Shown here: positions 60,684 through 64,000 of the stretch, one piece after another
Numbering within the stretch: position 1 is the first letter of the stretch
Layout of the letters: every line of letters starts with the position of its first letter
Assembly (NCBI GenBank): GCA_963808545.1
Contig: CAWEGB010000002.1
Coordinates: forward strand, 83,621-147,620
Direction of reading: 5' to 3'
Origin: JACVRW01 sp963808545
Lineage (GTDB): Bacteria > Actinomycetota > Thermoleophilia > Solirubrobacterales > Thermoleophilaceae
Length of the DNA stretch: 64,000 nt
Made by a program: the position numbers and the translations under genes
The notes under the pieces: generated by a model
Told to the model about the DNA's origin: nothing
What the model saw: only the letters and a program-made list of their open reading frames with translations
Databases searched by the model: none

Positions 60684-62061
60684 GCCGGCGCTCCCGGGCG
60701 CTCGACGAACGCGCGCCACACCCCGGCGGCGACAAGCAGCGCTGCGCAGATCGTCCACGCCTCGGGTGTGCCGCGCAGCGCGATGAGCACTGGCAGGATG
60801 GCCAAGGGTGCGAACGCAGACAGAGCGACGCGGGGTCTGCCCGGCCATCGCGCGGATGTCTGCACGTGCAGCGCGGTCGCTAGGAGAACCGAGCCGAACG
60901 CGGTGCCGATCGCGATCCCGATCGTGCCGGCCAGTGCCCGCCGGCGATCAGCACGGCGACCACCCCAACCAGCCCGACGGCCAGAGTTCGGAGTGCCGGA
61001 GCAAACGCACCGACGGCGCGCAACCAGCCGATTTGGAGCGTCACGAACGCCAGCGCCGTCCCGCTCACCGCGGTGAGCGGCAGGTACGTGGTCGCGTCGG
61101 CGTACTCCGCGGGGAGCACGGCGGCTATTACGACCGTTGGTGCCGTCGTGAGCACCACGAGCAGGGGCAGCACCAGGCGCGCGAGCATGGTTGCGTTCTC
61201 GGTGACGATCCTGGCATCGTCGGCGTGCCGGCTGAGGGCCGGCAGGACCGCCAGCGAGAGCGCGACGCCGACGAAGAGCGGGGTGCGGCCGAGCGTCGCG
61301 GCGAGTGAGTAGGCCCCTGCCTGCTCCGGCGTCGCGATGATCGCCACGGCCATGACCACGTCGGCGACAGCGAGCATCGTGACGAGCGCCTGGACCGCGA
61401 TCATCGAGGCGGTGCCCCGCAGGAGGTACGCCCTGCCGGTGGCGAGCCGGGCAGGGCGCGTCAGATCACGCCGCATCGCGCACAGGCCGATCACGAGCGC
61501 CCCCGCAGCACCGATGCAGGCGCCCCAGAGCGCACCGGTGGCGCCGAACCCCGCGATGACGAGCAGGGTGCCCGCGACGATCTTGACCACGACCTCGCTC
61601 ACCACGATCAGCGCGTACAGCGCGAACCGTTCCAGGCCCTGTGCCCAGCCCGCGGGCACGGTGGCAAGGAACACCGTGAACGCAGAGGCGCCCAGCCCGG
61701 CGAGCAACGCCGGCGTCCCGAGGCCGCAGCAAGCCCGACCATTGCGATCGCGGCCACCACACCCTGGCCGCGTTGGCGTGCAGCGCGAATCGCACGAGCC
61801 GAGAACGTGCGCCAGCATCATCTCGACGTTGCGCCAGCTCGCGCGCGAGCATCAGCGGCACCGCGGTGCCGGCCACCGTTCCCCCGACCAACACAGCCCC
61901 TGGGCGGCTGCGAAGTCCGCGTACTCGCGACCGTCCAGCGCAAGGGTCAGGAGCAGTGTGTACAGATAGTTAACCGCTGCCGCGCCCGCGGTCGCGGCAG
62001 TGACCCAGAACGCTGCGGTGCGCCGGCGGTTGCCGACGTCGATGTCGCGGCACGCGGTCAC
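60674..62061 (-). pseudogene. Polysaccharide flippase (Wzx/MATE-like) with about four frameshifts
   Basis: GTG start overlapping the upstream stop: VTACRDIDVGNRRRTAAFWV, first helices to DGREYADFAAAQGL. Frame changes near 61893, 61765, 61725 and 60940 join LVGGTVAGTAVPLMLARELA, VVAAIAMVGLAAASG, LLAGLGASAFTVFLATVPAG, YALIVVSEVVVKIVAGTLLV and the last helices ALAGTIGIAIGTAFGSVLLA. The order of helices is that of an O-antigen or teichoic-acid-type flippase, which moves lipid-linked glycans across the membrane. Segments are well kept between indels. Confidence 0.65.
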
Positions 62062-63477
62062 GCCGCCACCGGCTCTGCCTCGAGGTGGGCAGGCGCGCCG
62101 CCGCTCATCAGTACGTCCGGCTTGCGCGCGACGGAGATGGTCACGTAGTCGGCCGGCACGCCTAGCCTGTCGAGGACGCCGAGTGCATCATGCTCGTCCG
62201 CGCCCGCGACCAGCAGCACCGCATTGCCGTGCGCGCGAGTCAGGGTGTCGGTCTTCCGCAATGCGATGGAGGCTCCCCGAGGCAATGTGTCCATCGGAAT
62301 GTCGATGCGGGTGACGAGATCGTTGCCGCGGCGACGCTCTGCGCCGTCGCGGGATCGTCGCGATCGCTCGCTATCGAGCACGCGTGCGAGCCGGCGTGCG
62401 CTTGCGTCCCAGCTGAACGAGCTGGCCCAGACCCGGGCGGCGTCTCCGACACGCTCCGCCTCGCGCGCGTCGGCGAGCTGCCGAATTCTCGCGTCGAGTG
62501 AAGGAGCGAGCGCGGCCGGGTCGGGCACGAGCCAGCCCGTCTCGCCGTCCCGCACCGCGTCGCGGATTCCGGGGACGTCGACCGCGAGCGTCGGCACGCC
62601 TCGCTCTGCGGCCTCGAGCACGGTCAGGCCCCAGCCCTCGGACTGCGAGCCGATCACGTGCAGCCACGAACCTTCGATCACGTCGCGCTTCCGGTCCTCC
62701 GTGAGGTAGCCGTGGAAGGTGACGTGCCCCTGGAGTCCGAGCGCGCACGCGGCGCGCTCGAGCTCCGCTCGCTCCGGCCCATCTCCAATGACGTCGAGGT
62801 GCACGTCGGGCCAGCTCGGTCGAATCGATGCGATCGCCTCGAGCACCAGGATGCGCGCGCTTGTGCGGAACGAGCCGGCCGAGGCAGAGCAGCCGGGGCT
62901 GCTCGGAACGCGGCCGGTTCGCCGGGCCCTGCAGCCGGAGACCATTGGGAACGATGTGGATGGGACCGCGAACCTGCAGCCGCGAGCGGAGACTTGCGCG
63001 CGTCGACGGGGACACCGCCACGAACGGCCGTCTGCCGTACACGCGACGCGTCAACCGGCCCTCGCAGAAACGGGCGATCGCGGCCGCCGGGCGAGGGAGG
63101 TAGAGGGCAAACTGATCCTGGTGCACGTGGTGGACGACGAGACCACCGCAGTGCGACGCGCCGCGATCAGCGGTGTAAAGAACGGGATGCCGTTCTGACA
63201 GTCGACGATGCAGTCCAGGCGCCGGTACCGTAGCAGCCACCACAGCGCGTAGAGGTAGACGCCGAGTGCGTTACCGCCGCGATGGATGCGGACGCCGTCA
63301 CGCTCGGCGTAGCGCGCCGCGCCCTTCGGCCGGCTCGTGACGATCTGAACCTCCGCGCCCGCCGCCGCGAAGCGCTCGGCGAGCCGGTGGCAGTAAACCT
63401 CGGCCCCCGGCGCGCGGGTGATCCTGGTCGCGCCAGTTGAAGAACGCGACCGTCTGACCCCTGAACTCGGACGGCAT
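62058..63477 (-). pseudogene. GT4 glycosyltransferase with about three frameshifts
   Basis: ATG at 63475-63477 overlapping the GT2 stop (TAATG). MPSEFRGQTVAFFNWRDQDH, change near 63400, AEVYCHRLAERFAAAGAEVQ, change near 63140, VVHHVHQDQFALYLPRPAAA, IHIVPNGLRLQG and LCLGRLVPHKR, change near 62860, ILVLEAIASIRPSWPDVHLD, GSQSEGWGLTVLEAAERGVP. Acceptor and donor halves of a GT-B enzyme in the correct order. The C-terminal 95 residues after the GT fold (ALGVLDRLGVPADYVTISVA) are an extra part seen in some actinobacterial relatives. It probably adds a sugar to the lipid-linked glycan. Confidence 0.65.
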
Positions 63478-64000
63478 TATGCGGCGCTCCTCACGAGACG
63501 GGAGCGGAGTTGGAACAGCTCACGGAACGCCTGCAGCCCGTCCGTCAGGGAACGGAACGTGGAGCCGCCGACCGCCGTCCATGCGACGGGCACCTCGGTG
63601 ACGCGGAGGCCGTTGCGCCGGGCGCGGGCGATGACCTCGACGTCGAATGCGAAGCCCTCCGCCTCGGTCGGCCCGAATAACGAGTGTGCGGCATCGGCGC
63701 GGAAGAACTTGAACCCGCACTGCGTGTCGGCGACGTCCGGGACGAGCGAGCGTAAGACGGAGCGGAAAGCCAGCCCGCCAACCGACGGCCGACCGACTGA
63801 CTCGTCACGTAGCGCGCGCCCTCGCAGCGCCGCGATGCGATCACGACCGGCCTCCGCTCGCGCAAGAGGTCCACGATCGGCCCGATCGTCTCGACAGGAG
63901 TCGCGAGGTCGGCGTCGCAGAAGCCGACCCAGCGCGACGTCGCCGCGAGCACGCCGCGGCGCACCGCCGCGCCTTTGCCGGGGCGTGAGCAGCCGATCAC
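63477..64000 (-). pseudogene. GT2 glycosyltransferase (dolichyl-phosphate sugar synthase-like), partial, one frameshift
   Basis: Runs off the window. KGAAVRRGVLAATSRWVGFC with the metal-binding DADLATPVETIGPI, then RRPVVIASRRCEGARY. Near 63780 the frame changes; the other frame reads GGLAFRSVLRSLVPDVADTQ, CGFKFFRADAAHSLFG and ends AWTAVGGSTFRSLTDGLQAF before a TAA at 63477-63479. This is the form of Alg5/DPG-synthase enzymes that load glucose or mannose on polyprenyl phosphate, the donor needed by GT39 proteins downstream. Confidence 0.65.

Noticed and set aside
58098..60848. A single 916-residue GT4-GT39 fusion protein
   Set aside because: The GT4 C-terminus with its own stop exists in another frame and the GT39 gene has a good start at 59582; the continuous frame is a product of the indel near 59680.
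1..64000. Phage defence, toxin-antitoxin or biosynthetic gene cluster
   Set aside because: I looked for nuclease/helicase defence sets, small toxin-antitoxin pairs, and PKS/NRPS or RiPP genes and found none that could be supported.

Overview
The window is one contiguous, very GC-rich stretch of an actinobacterial chromosome. A complete nuoA-N operon with an N7-type NuoG, a Streptomyces-type Nur nickel operator, twin-arginine sulfatase-like proteins, Excalibur-domain secreted proteins and a stand-alone ATP-dependent ligase all fit Actinomycetota. The overall style (DUF4331/TPR/NicO cluster, heavy use of GTG starts, 4-base gene overlaps) suggests the Thermoleophilia/Solirubrobacterales side, but that placement is inference.

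Layout. 1-9.4 kb: 3' end of a proline-catabolic aldehyde dehydrogenase, a PHP-phosphoesterase/APS-kinase fusion, two GNAT genes, a VOC and an SRPBCC gene, a two-component system with a PepSY protein, and an ATP-dependent DNA ligase. 9.7-16.2 kb: a drug-exporter-like MFS gene behind two adjacent sulfatase-fold genes whose nucleophile positions are Thr and Gly, then an acyl-CoA ligase. 16.5-31.4 kb: the whole respiratory complex I operon, nuoA to nuoN, on the minus strand and without any frameshift. 31.5-39.7 kb: a nickel/cobalt locus on the minus strand (DUF4331, TPR protein, NicO transporter, Nur repressor with a perfect Nur box, CbiM/PDGLE/CbiQ/CbiO importer, and a 66-residue His-rich peptide). 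39.9-49.6 kb: housekeeping and stress genes (RsbW-like ATPase, cytochrome c, serS, tRNA-Ser(UGA), M28 peptidase, L,D-transpeptidase, ECF sigma factor with ogt, DsbA-like protein).

49.6-58.1 kb is accessory DNA. It opens with the 3' half of a tRNA-Ser(GCU) gene, directly followed by a 5'-truncated tyrosine integrase whose catalytic Tyr codon reads Ser. It then carries secreted and surface genes (collagen-like/Excalibur protein, Excalibur-nuclease, a large surface protein with an L,D-transpeptidase), a TetR gene, two copies of one promoter/operator module, two copies of a hairpin leader, and several decayed small genes. 58.1-64.0 kb is a surface-glycan cluster on the minus strand (GT2, GT4, flippase, GT4, GT39) in which every gene except the GT39 gene carries indels. 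The window ends inside the GT2 gene.

Most worth following up: the PHP-APS kinase fusion (possible PAPS synthesis plus pAp removal in one chain), the Nur-controlled metal locus with its His-rich peptide, the paired sulfatase-like proteins, and the duplicated TTGACG/CGTCAA promoter module in the accessory island.
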